From a virus, in the IMG/VR virus record IMGVR_UViG_3300041411_000142, positions 1 to 47,178 of that record: 47,178 bases of DNA; one strand, written 5' to 3'. Below, piece by piece: positions 23,674 to 32,387 of the stretch (positions within the stretch are counted from its first letter, which is position 1; each line of letters begins with the position of its first letter). The notes beneath the pieces were generated by a model that made no database searches, had not been told where the DNA came from, and was given only the letters and a program-made list of their open reading frames with translations. Position numbers and translations under genes: made by a program.

Positions 23674-23826
23674 TTATTCTTCTTCCGCTTCAGTCTTTTC
23701 CTCTTCGGGCAAAGGCATGTTACAGAACGGGCAAGACATTAGCTCATAACGATCAGCTTCTTGAATTACGAGGATGAAGTGTTTATCACAATCGGTGCAA
23801 ATAGTTTCTTTTTTCAACAGAGACAT
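23674..23826 (-). CDS. Small zinc-ribbon protein
   Basis: 50 residues, beginning MSLLKKETICTDCDKHFILV. Two Cys pairs, CTDC (10-13) and CPFC (32-35), give a complete four-Cys zinc ribbon, followed by an acidic tail (PEEEKTEAEEE). AAGGAAACACT precedes the ATG. It is co-transcribed with the resolvase gene, one base apart. Confidence 0.8.
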   Translation of the reverse strand: MSLLKKETICTDCDKHFILVIQEADRYELMSCPFCNMPLPEEEKTEAEEE

Positions 23827-23838
23827 AGTGTTTCCTTA

Positions 23839-23880
23839 ATGGGTATTGGACATCATACCCATATATAGGGACACTTTTAA
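23839..23880 (-). promoter_or_regulatory. Possible promoter with inverted repeat
   Basis: Minus strand TTAAAA (23880-23875), 17-base spacer, TATGAT (23857-23852). A perfect 8-base inverted repeat, ATGGGTAT (23839-23846) with ATACCCAT (23855-23862), overlaps the -10. The -35 is atypical. Confidence 0.45.
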
Positions 23881-24479
23881 CCGCGTAGCAGCTCTACTTC
23901 AGACTCTTCGTCGGTAGCCAATACCAAGCCGTCTTCATCTTCTGCTAGTTCTGGGAACGCCGCGTTAATCCGATCCGCCATTTCTTCAGCAGTTTGATAA
24001 AGGTCGGCACCGTCCATGATCTTCTGAATTTCTTCTTCGGTGAAGAATGGTTTGTAAACCTTATCGGCAATCTGCTTATAGAGCTTTTGGATAGCTGCAA
24101 TTTGTTTGGCGGTTTCGTTAAACTTACCAGCCATTACACCGCCACCGTCGTGGAACATAAAGTAAGCGAACTCACCGATGACCCAGTTGTGACAAGCCAG
24201 GAAGATAATCGTTCCTGCTGAAGCAACAATCGCATCCGCGTGACCAATAACCATCGCCTTGCTGTTGCGAATCGCGTGAATGATCGCAATACAACCATCG
24301 AGGTCGCCGCCACCAGTCGCGATCTTAATGTTAATAACATCATTTTCGGTGGCTTCGTTTAGCGCTTGAACGAGTTCAACGTAATTTTCAGCGGTTCCAA
24401 TATCGTCATAAAGATAGATATCGTGTTTGATAATAGCAGGAGTAGCAAAGTGGACTGGAACAACAGAAGGTTTCAACAT
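23877..24479 (-). CDS. ClpP-like serine protease
   Basis: 200 residues. ClpP/crotonase fold: IYLYDDIG, INIKIATGGGD, VASAGTIIFLA with nucleophile Ser87, FHDGGG with His110, and GADLYQTAEEMADR with Asp159. The Ser-His and His-Asp spacing matches E. coli ClpP (25 and 49; here 23 and 49). It may be a stand-alone peptidase or may use a host Clp ATPase. It lies among replication and early genes, away from the head genes, so it is less likely to be a prohead protease. Confidence 0.85.
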   Translation of the reverse strand: MLKPSVVPVHFATPAIIKHDIYLYDDIGTAENYVELVQALNEATENDVINIKIATGGGDLDGCIAIIHAIRNSKAMVIGHADAIVASAGTIIFLACHNWVIGEFAYFMFHDGGGVMAGKFNETAKQIAAIQKLYKQIADKVYKPFFTEEEIQKIMDGADLYQTAEEMADRINAAFPELAEDEDGLVLATDEESEVELLRG

Positions 24480-24673
24480 GGTTTTTCTTCCTCGACTTTA
24501 GGATATTCCCAGAGTCCATCAGGGGAAACGTAAGCCCCTGTAGAGATTCCGGTATCTGGTACACGATTCATAGCAAGGCCGAGTGGATGAAGAATTTCAG
24601 TATTGATCCTTCTTATCAGCCCTCTCCTACTTAGTTCATTCCAATCAAGGAGTTCCAGCGGCTCTTCACTCAT
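24473..24673 (-). CDS. DUF7415-like phage protein
   Basis: 66 residues. LLDWNELSRRGLIRRINTEI, then HPLGLAMNRVPDTGIS and GLWEY, is a small phage family with the HPLGLA.....TG.S.GA.V..DG.WEY pattern; I believe this is DUF7415. Its 3' end overlaps the ClpP-like gene by 7 bases. Function unknown. Confidence 0.8.
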   Translation of the reverse strand: MSEEPLELLDWNELSRRGLIRRINTEILHPLGLAMNRVPDTGISTGAYVSPDGLWEYPKVEEEKPC

Positions 24674-24942
24674 CGTAAATTATTCCTTCTGATTTTGTTA
24701 ATGAAATCATCCATTGAGTTTCGCGCTTCTAATGTAAAGGAGACTCCACAAGTTCCACAGTAAAATAAATTAACATTACCTTGCGAGATCCACTGAAGAT
24801 GTTCTTCGGGATGAAAGCACGAACGTTTAAGTTCGTGCGCCTTCCTCATAGCCTTACGACTTTTTTCTTCAAGTCGCGCAATTTCTGTAGTATCGAAGGC
24901 TGCGTAATGTATTTCATAATTTAAACCTTCTGGAATACTCAT
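24670..24942 (-). CDS. Hypothetical protein with single Cys pair
   Basis: 90 residues. FHPEEHLQWISQ and YCGTCGVSF suggest a zinc site made of His and Cys residues. Basic helix in the middle (EKSRKAMRKAHELKRS) and a basic C-terminus. Overlaps both neighbours by 4 bases (ATGA). Confidence 0.75.
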   Translation of the reverse strand: MSIPEGLNYEIHYAAFDTTEIARLEEKSRKAMRKAHELKRSCFHPEEHLQWISQGNVNLFYCGTCGVSFTLEARNSMDDFINKIRRNNLR

Positions 24943-25055
24943 TCTTTATTATTCCTTTCAATTACTTTAATTAAAAACTGTAAGTACATCCTATCTTCAT
25001 ACTTCGTACAGTTTTCTAATGCGAGTTGTAATCCAATAAGATGTTCTTTGTTCAT
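24939..25055 (-). CDS. Small helical protein
   Basis: 38 residues, MNKEHLIGLQLALENCTKYE to ERNNKE. Overlaps its neighbours by ATGA at both ends, which strongly supports translation. Entirely helical, amphipathic. Similar short proteins occur in T4-like phages, without function. Confidence 0.7.
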   Translation of the reverse strand: MNKEHLIGLQLALENCTKYEDRMYLQFLIKVIERNNKE

Positions 25056-26662
25056 GCACGCCACTTCCCGTTTTTAATAGTCACGATAGTTCGTTTCGAG
25101 TTTGGATAAGTCACAATATGCGAATGGCTCCAACTAGACGGTCCACGGTTGTAGCCCATATCCAACTTACCGCTTACACCCGCCATGTACACGCCGTCTT
25201 TAATCGCCGCCGAATGTGAATGGCCGATGTTATAACGAGTTCCAAGTTTCTGGAAAGCGTTAATGCTGCCCCGAGTTCCGTTCGTGCCTAGATCGCCGTG
25301 ACAACCACATTCCACTCCATCAACTCCGCCAATCATAAACGATTCGTCGGTTTTAAGGAAACTTACGTTAGACAAACGATTGTCATACATGTTTAGATCA
25401 TTATGACGAAGTGCATATTCAAAAATAGAAAAATCTCTATCGCCTGCAGCAATCGCTTTATAAGTTGCAAGTTGACAGTCAAGAAAGAAAATAGCATTCT
25501 CAGGATCAGTTTTGTAATCGGCGGTCTTCAGCCACTTCTCTAAAGCAAGATCGTGATTACTTTCAACTACAACAATCTTTGTAAAGTCCCGATTCATCAT
25601 GTGAAGAACAGCGCCTACTTCTCTAACGTTATCCACAACGCTGTCTTTGCCGTTAATGAATTGAGCGAAACGGAAATAAGGATCATTAATCGAGTGATGG
25701 TTACGCGAAGTAAAGTCCATTACATCATGAACCAGTTGAAATTTCGGTTTTAGAACATTCAACATCGACTGCTTATTGCTACCAAAACTAGCTTCGTAAA
25801 CTGCCTTATCGCCCTTCTCAGCGTGGATATCGCCCCAGTTGATCGCTTCTACGTTTAAACCGTTTGCGTAGCCCTCGGGCGTGTATAGGGTGTCGAGGTC
25901 GTAGAATTCGCCGGTGTCGGTATCCGCAATCAATTGGCGCACGAACCAATCGCCTTGCTTATCGACTTCAACGAGCAACGCACCAAAGATATGGTGGAAG
26001 GAAGCTTTCTGGCCGGACTTCTTCTGGATGTAGTTACGCTGAGTAATCGCACCGGTCGTGTAGAGCATCCGCGAATCCGAAGCCTTATGCGTTGGCAGGC
26101 TTTCCAGTTGAATCTTGGCGTGAGGAATAATCCCAGAAGCATCCTTGGTATAACTGTGGAAACCGCTTAGAGGATTGACAGCAGTAGGTAATACGTTAAG
26201 CTCACCGCACCATATGAGATCATCGGCCAGGAAGACGGGTTCATCAACAATGAAATCTTTAATCTTAGAATCAAACCACTCAGCTTCTCCTTTGCCGAGG
26301 TTTTGGAATCCGGTTTTATTGTAGCTGAAAGTGCCGACGATGATGCGGGCTCCAACGCGTTCAGCCATGACTTTAATCGAGTCGAGAAACTTGGAGTGGA
26401 CATAGGTATTGTTTTGCGCCGAAGTGATAATGAATTTCTTTTCAGAAAACGTTTTAACTTTGTGGTGGTGGTCGTAAAGACTGCCCGAGGCGATAGGCTT
26501 ATCATTCGCAGCCCACCAGTCTTTATGAGTTTTCTTGTTAATGAACCGGCTGATCGTCTCACGAGCAACACCGTGCTGGATTGCGATATCGGTTTGCGTA
26601 ACGCCATCATTAATCATTCGAAGAATTTCAAGCTTTACAAATTGGTCATCTAATAACGACAT
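25052..26662 (-). CDS. Metallophosphoesterase with N-terminal HTH (T5 A1-like)
   Basis: 536 residues. Residues about 8-45 form a helix-turn-helix (VTQTDIAIQHGVARETISRF). The C-terminal half has the calcineurin-type metal motifs in order: WGDIHAEKGD, ESNHDLALEKWL (GNHD-like, with Ser for Gly), CGCHGDLGTNG, and IGHSHSAAIKDGVYMAG. The layout resembles the A1 protein of phage T5, required for rapid host DNA degradation; whether this protein is a nuclease is inference. AAAGG precedes the ATG. Downstream genes overlap by 4 bases. Confidence 0.8.
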   Translation of the reverse strand: MSLLDDQFVKLEILRMINDGVTQTDIAIQHGVARETISRFINKKTHKDWWAANDKPIASGSLYDHHHKVKTFSEKKFIITSAQNNTYVHSKFLDSIKVMAERVGARIIVGTFSYNKTGFQNLGKGEAEWFDSKIKDFIVDEPVFLADDLIWCGELNVLPTAVNPLSGFHSYTKDASGIIPHAKIQLESLPTHKASDSRMLYTTGAITQRNYIQKKSGQKASFHHIFGALLVEVDKQGDWFVRQLIADTDTGEFYDLDTLYTPEGYANGLNVEAINWGDIHAEKGDKAVYEASFGSNKQSMLNVLKPKFQLVHDVMDFTSRNHHSINDPYFRFAQFINGKDSVVDNVREVGAVLHMMNRDFTKIVVVESNHDLALEKWLKTADYKTDPENAIFFLDCQLATYKAIAAGDRDFSIFEYALRHNDLNMYDNRLSNVSFLKTDESFMIGGVDGVECGCHGDLGTNGTRGSINAFQKLGTRYNIGHSHSAAIKDGVYMAGVSGKLDMGYNRGPSSWSHSHIVTYPNSKRTIVTIKNGKWRA

Positions 26663-26689
26663 ACATTACCTTTATTGAAGTTCATTTTC

Positions 26690-27082
26690 TTAGTTTGATT
26701 TATATCCAAAATGTTCCATGATATCGATTACTTTATAAACGATTTCTTCTGGGTTTAAGTGGGTCTTCTCCGGTAGGTCGTCACAAACTTTATCAACCCA
26801 CTCCAAGTATTCGACCAAAATAGTTCTTCGGTTGATACTTGCCGCGCTAAAGGTCCAAACAGTAGTTCTTCCGGCCGCAAGCTGTTTGACGTAAGTGTCC
26901 ATCGCTTCTTTGAGATCATCGAATGGAACCAGATTCAAATAAACATTAACAAAGTCAGGATGCATTATCGCCTTCTTTGGAACTTTGGTATAAAAGGCAA
27001 TTACTAATCCGTTTCCTTTTCGTAATTGATAAGCCATATCAGAATCCGAAGGATTCAAATATATGTACGCGTACTTACTCAT
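26690..27082 (-). CDS. Hypothetical protein downstream of primase
   Basis: 130 residues from MSKYAYIYLNPSDSDMAYQL; ATG overlaps the primase stop (ATGA), preceded by GGAG. Alpha/beta composition with no recognised catalytic motif. The tight coupling to the primase suggests a role in replication, but this is weak. Confidence 0.75.
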   Translation of the reverse strand: MSKYAYIYLNPSDSDMAYQLRKGNGLVIAFYTKVPKKAIMHPDFVNVYLNLVPFDDLKEAMDTYVKQLAAGRTTVWTFSAASINRRTILVEYLEWVDKVCDDLPEKTHLNPEEIVYKVIDIMEHFGYKSN

Positions 27083-28134
27083 AACTTTTTCCACTCCATG
27101 AACTTCATTCGCGCCGTCAGGCCGCTGTAGGTTGATTTCTTAATTGTCTTCATCAGTTGTTCCCGCGTCACGCCCTTCTTAATCAGATCGTTGATGTCCA
27201 TCTTCTCTTTCGGGACGAACGGCCAGATAACCACTTTCTTCTTCGCTTCAATCGCCGCTTCCATGTACTTCAGCACGTCTTTATTTCGCGGCTGATTATC
27301 CCATATAAATACATCCGCATCGACACGAGTCAAGTTAGCGTCGCACGAAGCCAGGCAGTTATCCACAAAGAGTGAATCAAACGGACCTTCAACACAATAC
27401 GTCGTCCGGTCGCGGTTCGCTTCGTAAAGGCCGTAGACCTTTTCAACTTCGTCGTTTACTTTGATCGACACGTACTTGATACGCGCATTCGGATCCAACG
27501 AGCGACCTTGAAGCATTTCCACTTGGCCATACTCGTTAACGAACGGGATGATAATTCGAGATTCCTTTTCAGGCAACTTATCGGCTGATTCCTCGTTTAA
27601 CTTGGCTGCTACACTCTTGAAGTTGTCCGAGAAGTACAAACGTTCCAACTCTTTCTCTGAGAAGCTTCGGCCTAATAAATAAGTCTTAGCAAAGTGTCCA
27701 TCAGGAAGGTCGCTCATGTTTACGCAGTCGGACAGAACATTCTCCACGCTGTGAGCTTCTGAGAGTTCTTCTAAGACGCTTTCGGAGTCGTCCTGTAGCG
27801 TAACGGCGGGGCGGTTCTGTCCGACCTTGGTTAGCTCTCTAGGCTTAAATGAATCAAAGATCGTTTCTTTCTTGTATTCATCAAAATCGAATGGAAATTG
27901 TTCTTTAATAAAGTTGAAGAGTGACTTACTGTAACCACAGTTGTGGCACATAACGTTCATTTGTTGCTTTTTCTTGTAGAAGTAAAATCTACCGATTCGT
28001 TTGTTCTTCTTCGAATCTCCGCAGACCGGACACCGACAGTTGTAAACATCGGTTTTAACCTTTTTGAATCGCGTAAGACTATACGACAGTCTATTGATCC
28101 AGGCTATATCGACATGATATTTTTGATTGATCAT
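27079..28134 (-). CDS. DnaG-type DNA primase (T4 gp61-like)
   Basis: 351 residues from MINQKYHVDIAW; a TTG nine bases upstream is an alternative. N-terminal zinc ribbon: CPVCGDSKKNKRIGRFYFY, then CHNCG, as in T4 gp61. The TOPRIM core has IIIPFVNEYGQ and TTYCVEGPFDSLFVDN (Glu plus DxD-like acidic residues), followed by VFIWDNQPRN and VVIWPFVPKEKMDIND. It primes lagging-strand synthesis with the replicative helicase, which is not in this window. Promoter at 28170-28198. Confidence 0.9.
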   Translation of the reverse strand: MINQKYHVDIAWINRLSYSLTRFKKVKTDVYNCRCPVCGDSKKNKRIGRFYFYKKKQQMNVMCHNCGYSKSLFNFIKEQFPFDFDEYKKETIFDSFKPRELTKVGQNRPAVTLQDDSESVLEELSEAHSVENVLSDCVNMSDLPDGHFAKTYLLGRSFSEKELERLYFSDNFKSVAAKLNEESADKLPEKESRIIIPFVNEYGQVEMLQGRSLDPNARIKYVSIKVNDEVEKVYGLYEANRDRTTYCVEGPFDSLFVDNCLASCDANLTRVDADVFIWDNQPRNKDVLKYMEAAIEAKKKVVIWPFVPKEKMDINDLIKKGVTREQLMKTIKKSTYSGLTARMKFMEWKKL

Positions 28135-28144
28135 TGGTTTCAAC

Positions 28145-28156
28145 TAAATAAGTGTA
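28145..28156 (+). promoter_or_regulatory. Late-type promoter motif, rightward
   Basis: TAAATAAGTGTA, identical over 12 bases to 40439-40450 upstream of the gp48-like gene. Placed 42 bases before the ATG at 28198. Resembles T4 late TATAAATA. Confidence 0.55.
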
Positions 28157-28169
28157 TACGATTAATTAA

Positions 28170-28198
28170 ATATTACCTAATAACGGACTCAAAGTAAA
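28170..28198 (-). promoter_or_regulatory. Leftward promoter for the primase unit
   Basis: Minus strand TTTACT (28198-28193), 17-base spacer, TAATAT (28175-28170). Divergent from the rightward late motif at 28145. Confidence 0.65.
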
Positions 28199-28680
28199 TG
28201 GATACAGAATTCCTCAAGATTATGATTGCTCTGCTATCCATTGCGGCGACTCTCATTGGCCCTTCAGTATTTTATCTGCGTTTTAATTCAAATAAAAATG
28301 ATCAAAAGAATAAAGAACTGATCGGAGAAATCCAATCAAGGCACGATAAGACTTTAGAGCGTATCGAAAAGAATCAGTCAGACTTCAATCTTTCGATGCG
28401 AGCCGACTTAAAAGAGTTTCGTATTCACTTAGATGGTAGATTCACCGAAGTTTATACTACTGTAGATACCAAGTTGCGGGAATTGAGGGAACAACTTTCC
28501 AAAGAAATGGAATACATCAAGAGCCACGTAACCAAACTGGAAAATGGATTAGAGACGCAATCCGAGAAAGCGCACCGAATTGAAAAAGAGATCCTCAAAC
28601 TTGAGAACCTCCTTTCGAAAGAATACATCACCCGAGAGCAATTAGATATGATTCTTCAGCTTAACAAGAAGACTCACTAA
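28198..28680 (+). CDS. Membrane-anchored coiled-coil protein
   Basis: 160 residues. An N-terminal membrane helix (residues 6-27, LKIMIALLSIAATLIGPSVF) is followed by about 120 residues of continuous coiled coil (RELREQLSKEMEYIKSHVTK; EKEILKLENLLSKE). It is the only rightward gene between 14 and 40 kb and has a late-type motif, so it is probably made late. The topology would suit a spanin or an envelope-associated factor, but no family is recognised. Its stop overlaps the convergent topoisomerase gene by 3 bases. Confidence 0.8.
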   Translation: MDTEFLKIMIALLSIAATLIGPSVFYLRFNSNKNDQKNKELIGEIQSRHDKTLERIEKNQSDFNLSMRADLKEFRIHLDGRFTEVYTTVDTKLRELREQLSKEMEYIKSHVTKLENGLETQSEKAHRIEKEILKLENLLSKEYITREQLDMILQLNKKTH

Positions 28681-30020
28681 ATCTCCGCCAGATCCTCAAG
28701 ATAGAGTTGTTCGGGAGACTTTTCGCTCAACTCTATATACTTTTTGGCCAACGCCTGAATCGATTCCGACAACTCAATAGCCCGCTCCAGCGTTAGGCTA
28801 GAGATTTGCATGGCGAGCAGTTTATCAAGGTATTCCTCCTTAATACCGAAGGTCAGAAGTTCTTTCACCAAAACATCTTTCTTCATCTTGTGCGGCTTAT
28901 CCAGGCGGTTGTTCCACGCATCGATAAAGCTCGCCTTTGCCCGCATCAATTCTATATCGTTAGTCCATTGCGCAAGAAGCATTCGCTTCCGGGGCAGGTA
29001 CTTACTCACCCGGAACGCGATAAAGGCTAGAAGTGCCTCATAGGCGCTCGCGTACCGGCGTAACTTACCATTCTCATCCCAAAGTGTAACGTTCTCACCA
29101 ACTCCGACTTTTAACTTGAAAAGTGTAATCAGTTCAGACATTTCCTTACGCGCAATTTCCCGAGGAACGGTAATATCAAACACAAATCCATTCTCGGTAG
29201 ACTTCGCATTCTCAAAGTCTTTGACCTTACCGTCTTCCATCAAAGCGATCAGAATACTTTTGAACTTGTCAAGATCATAAGATACAGGCAGTTCAGTAAC
29301 CCGAAGAGTTGTAGTGTTAATCTTTTCGAGAGTTCCGTACATGTCCCACTTAGTATCGTCCAGCGCTTCACGTTTTTCAATCTTCCCTTTCCAACCTTCA
29401 AAATAAGGCGTCATCGCCGCCGCAATCGTTTTGTCTTGAACCGCTACGCCCTTAATCAACTTCGAAACGAGGTCGGCAACCTTCCTAGGATCGCGAGAGA
29501 GGATTGTTGAGGCGTGTCCCGTACCGATACCACTAACCCCATTAACCAGCCACATAGGCACGATTGGGAGATAGTTGATAGGTTCAAGTTTATGCCCTTC
29601 CTCTTCGCGATACTCTAAAAGATTATCATCATCCTTATTAAAGTATTGACGAAGGAACTTCGACGGCTTGGTATAGATGTAACGGACCGCTGAAGCTTCA
29701 GAGCTTAAGATAGAACCGAACTGTCCGATGGGCTCGAACAAGTTGACGTTGTTCGAGCCGGTAAAGTTTTGGGCCATCTTAACGACGGTTTCCGCCATAC
29801 TGACTTCGCCGTGATCATAATGAGTTTCCATCGCGATGTACGAAGCCAACTGACTTACTTTCGTCTCCGCGCTTCCTTTCTTAATCATCCCATACAACGC
29901 TTTCCGCTGGGAATCTTTAAAGCCGTCGATCAGCGAAGGAATGCTTCGCACGTTATCGAGGTTGGAGAAGACTTTCAGGTCGTTATCAATAAAATCTCTA
30001 ATGCGTAGATCAACGCTCAT
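28677..30020 (-). CDS. Type II DNA topoisomerase, GyrA/ParC-like subunit (T4 gp52-like)
   Basis: 447 residues from MSVDLRIRDFIDND, overlapping the preceding TGA by one base. The breakage-reunion domain is clear: SIPSLIDGFKDSQRKALYG, ASYIAMETHYDHGE and FGSILSSEASAVRYIYTKP, where the Tyr of AVRYIYT is the DNA-linking residue. GVSGIGTGHAS follows. It lacks the C-terminal beta-pinwheel of GyrA, as T4 gp52 does. Forms the phage topoisomerase with the gp39-like subunit encoded upstream. Confidence 0.93.
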   Translation of the reverse strand: MSVDLRIRDFIDNDLKVFSNLDNVRSIPSLIDGFKDSQRKALYGMIKKGSAETKVSQLASYIAMETHYDHGEVSMAETVVKMAQNFTGSNNVNLFEPIGQFGSILSSEASAVRYIYTKPSKFLRQYFNKDDDNLLEYREEEGHKLEPINYLPIVPMWLVNGVSGIGTGHASTILSRDPRKVADLVSKLIKGVAVQDKTIAAAMTPYFEGWKGKIEKREALDDTKWDMYGTLEKINTTTLRVTELPVSYDLDKFKSILIALMEDGKVKDFENAKSTENGFVFDITVPREIARKEMSELITLFKLKVGVGENVTLWDENGKLRRYASAYEALLAFIAFRVSKYLPRKRMLLAQWTNDIELMRAKASFIDAWNNRLDKPHKMKKDVLVKELLTFGIKEEYLDKLLAMQISSLTLERAIELSESIQALAKKYIELSEKSPEQLYLEDLAEI

Positions 30021-30247
30021 CAGTACCACCCAAGTTCTTTAGCCTTTTGGAGAGCTTTAATAAGATCATCAACTTCTGGACTATAAACCTTTACCCGATT
30101 ACCACAACCCGAAATTCTAATTTCAATGTCACCATCAACGCTACGACTAATATAATCGGCTAGCTGATAAGTCTCATCCGGTTCACCAAACTTGATGATG
30201 GTAATCTCTTCTTCCCCACCCTTACGAATATCAATACTTCTACTCAT
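30020..30247 (-). CDS. Small protein between the topoisomerase genes
   Basis: 75 residues from MSRSIDIRKGGEEEITIIKF. ATG 30247 follows the upstream TAA by one base and has GGGGA. Beta-alpha pattern, ends LIKALQKAKELGWY. Sits between and is tightly coupled to both topoisomerase subunits, but is not recognised. Confidence 0.75.
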   Translation of the reverse strand: MSRSIDIRKGGEEEITIIKFGEPDETYQLADYISRSVDGDIEIRISGCGNRVKVYSPEVDDLIKALQKAKELGWY

Positions 30248-30248
30248 A

Positions 30249-32129
30249 TTACAATTCCCCGGCAAGCCACAACTTCCGTTGGTCGGCCTTAGTTTTATCG
30301 AAAGCCATATCTAGGCGCGCAATATCAGTCGCGTCCTCAATCGTCAGCTTCATCATATACTTCTCAGGATCTTTCAGGAACTCTTTAAAGTCCTTCGTCA
30401 TGAACCCGCCGAGCCCTTTGTAATACTTGTGCTTATGGCCGGGGTTCAATTCAGCCCACGAAGTGTACGCGCCTTTGTGGAAAAACTCAAACTTCTTGTT
30501 TTTCAACTCCGCGATAACCAACGGCGTGTTCATGATATAGAGCATACCCAGCGCAATTACTTCCGGCCAGAACTCATTTATCATGTTAATCAAAAGTCCA
30601 CGAATGTGTTGGCCGTCCGCATCTTGGTCGGAAAGAATACAGATCGCCCCAAAGCGCAAGTCGGAAGGCTTCTCAACTTTAACTCCAATCTTCAAGCCGA
30701 GGATCGACATAATGTTTTGGAATTCAACGTTAGCCACTAACTTCTTAACTTCTACATCACGAACGTTAAGCGGTTTACCCTTCAACGGAAAGGCACCGTG
30801 GAACTCACCGTCTCGGGCACCGAGGATTGTCTTACAGGCTGAGTCACCTTCGGTTAGGAACAACGTACACTTCGAACGATCTTTCGAAGTCGCATCTTCA
30901 AACTTCAGAATCTTTTTCAGGAAGTTGGTATTCTGAGTAGTCTTATTAAGGGCACGCAGCTCCGCCATTTCGTTCCGGCGTTTCTCGCCTTCTACCCAGT
31001 CCAGAACCTTCTGAACTACTTCCGACTCTAGAACCTTCTTAATGAACTTATCCGAAGGCGCGTAAGACGAACCAAAGTTACGAATCTCGGTGTTCAAGAA
31101 GTCTTTCGTTTGCGAGTTAAACGTTGGGGCATTAATCGTACAGTTCATAAACAGAAACATATGCTGACGGATGTTAGCCGGTTTAACATCAACCTTATGT
31201 TTCTTCTTAATGAACTCCCGGACCTTCGCAACGATCTGGTTGATGACGTACTCGACGTGCGTACCACCGTTGAAAACGTCGATACCGTTAACAAAGGAAA
31301 CATGTCTGAATGCAGACTCCTTAGACGATGCCACGTAAACTTCCCAGTTCGGAATGACCTCGCCTACCGCCCCATCAACGTACATCCCTACATAGCTCTC
31401 GAAGCCTTTATGCTTGATTTCCGTCCCGTTCAAATAAACTTTGATTTTTGGGTTACAGCCGGCGATATCGTAAACGCGCCGGGTGATCTTAGCGATGTTA
31501 TCTTCATCCAACGAACAATCGAGGCGAGCATAGTCCGGGGTGAAAGTAATCGTTGTTCCGTTAACGTTTGAAGTCTTGATCGAGGGATCGCCCTTTTTGC
31601 TCAGGTTATCCTTGAAGACTTGGACAAAACGTTTCTTCCCGTCACACGTATCAACAATAAACTCAGTCGAGAAGATCGAAGTCAGCTTAGCGCCTAGACC
31701 GTTCATCCCCGCGCCTAGACGCTCATCGTCGTTAAAATTGGAACCGGTACGGAGTTCACCAAAGATCATTTCGGGAACATAAGTTCCATACTCAGGATGC
31801 ATTTCAACTGGAATACCACCGTCATCTTTAACAACGATCTGGCCGGTCATCGGGTGGAGTTCAACGTGGATCTTCGTAACTTTCCCGTACTTGATATGGG
31901 CATCAACAGAGTTAGAAATGATTTCGTCAAAGAGTTTGAGAAGGCCGGGGTTGTAGGTCAGTTCCTTTTCGATCATCTTTGTAACTAAATCTGGTCCCCA
32001 AATTTCTTTGTTCTGATCGACCGTCCAAGCGTTCGCAGTAGTGTTGACAATCGATCCTAGATAAGTCCCACTTCGTACCAGGACGTGTTCAACCTCACCG
32101 AGTTTTCGGTATTTTAAAACTTCAGACAT
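30249..32129 (-). CDS. Type II DNA topoisomerase, GyrB/ParE-like subunit (T4 gp39/gp60-like)
   Basis: 626 residues. GHKL ATPase motifs: KLFDEIISNSVDAH, VKDDGGIP, and GAGMNGLGAKLTSIFS. TOPRIM motifs follow: LTEGDSACK and LSDQDADGQHIRG (EGDSA and DxDxD metal site). In T4 this subunit is split into gp39 and gp60; here it is one continuous frame. AAGGAATTACGC precedes the ATG. Works with the gp52-like subunit. Confidence 0.94.
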   Translation of the reverse strand: MSEVLKYRKLGEVEHVLVRSGTYLGSIVNTTANAWTVDQNKEIWGPDLVTKMIEKELTYNPGLLKLFDEIISNSVDAHIKYGKVTKIHVELHPMTGQIVVKDDGGIPVEMHPEYGTYVPEMIFGELRTGSNFNDDERLGAGMNGLGAKLTSIFSTEFIVDTCDGKKRFVQVFKDNLSKKGDPSIKTSNVNGTTITFTPDYARLDCSLDEDNIAKITRRVYDIAGCNPKIKVYLNGTEIKHKGFESYVGMYVDGAVGEVIPNWEVYVASSKESAFRHVSFVNGIDVFNGGTHVEYVINQIVAKVREFIKKKHKVDVKPANIRQHMFLFMNCTINAPTFNSQTKDFLNTEIRNFGSSYAPSDKFIKKVLESEVVQKVLDWVEGEKRRNEMAELRALNKTTQNTNFLKKILKFEDATSKDRSKCTLFLTEGDSACKTILGARDGEFHGAFPLKGKPLNVRDVEVKKLVANVEFQNIMSILGLKIGVKVEKPSDLRFGAICILSDQDADGQHIRGLLINMINEFWPEVIALGMLYIMNTPLVIAELKNKKFEFFHKGAYTSWAELNPGHKHKYYKGLGGFMTKDFKEFLKDPEKYMMKLTIEDATDIARLDMAFDKTKADQRKLWLAGEL

Positions 32130-32196
32130 GCGTAATTCCTTAAGCCTTCGTGTTTTGCAGAAAGGAAGTATATAGGCGTTGGCTCAAAAAGGGAAC

Positions 32197-32385
32197 TTAA
32201 TAAGCTTGAACCCGTTGGCCGGGCATGATCCATTCGCTTCGAGCTTCGGCGCAAAGGGCTTTAGTGATGAAGGGGCCAGAGAGAACTTCTTTACCAAACA
32301 ACAGATAGAAGCCCTTCTTATAGCGACGGGGTTGTTTCTTAATGCGTGCACCGTTATACGCTAGTTCAATAATACACATCTTCAT
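32197..32385 (-). CDS. Hypothetical small basic protein
   Basis: 62 residues from MKMCIIELAYNGARIKKQPR. The frame extends to 32409 inside the previous gene; ATG 32385 follows that gene's TAG by two bases. Basic middle (KKQPRRYKKGFYLLFG). Resembles short phage proteins without function; start uncertain. Confidence 0.65.
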   Translation of the reverse strand: MKMCIIELAYNGARIKKQPRRYKKGFYLLFGKEVLSGPFITKALCAEARSEWIMPGQRVQAY

Positions 32386-32387
32386 TT

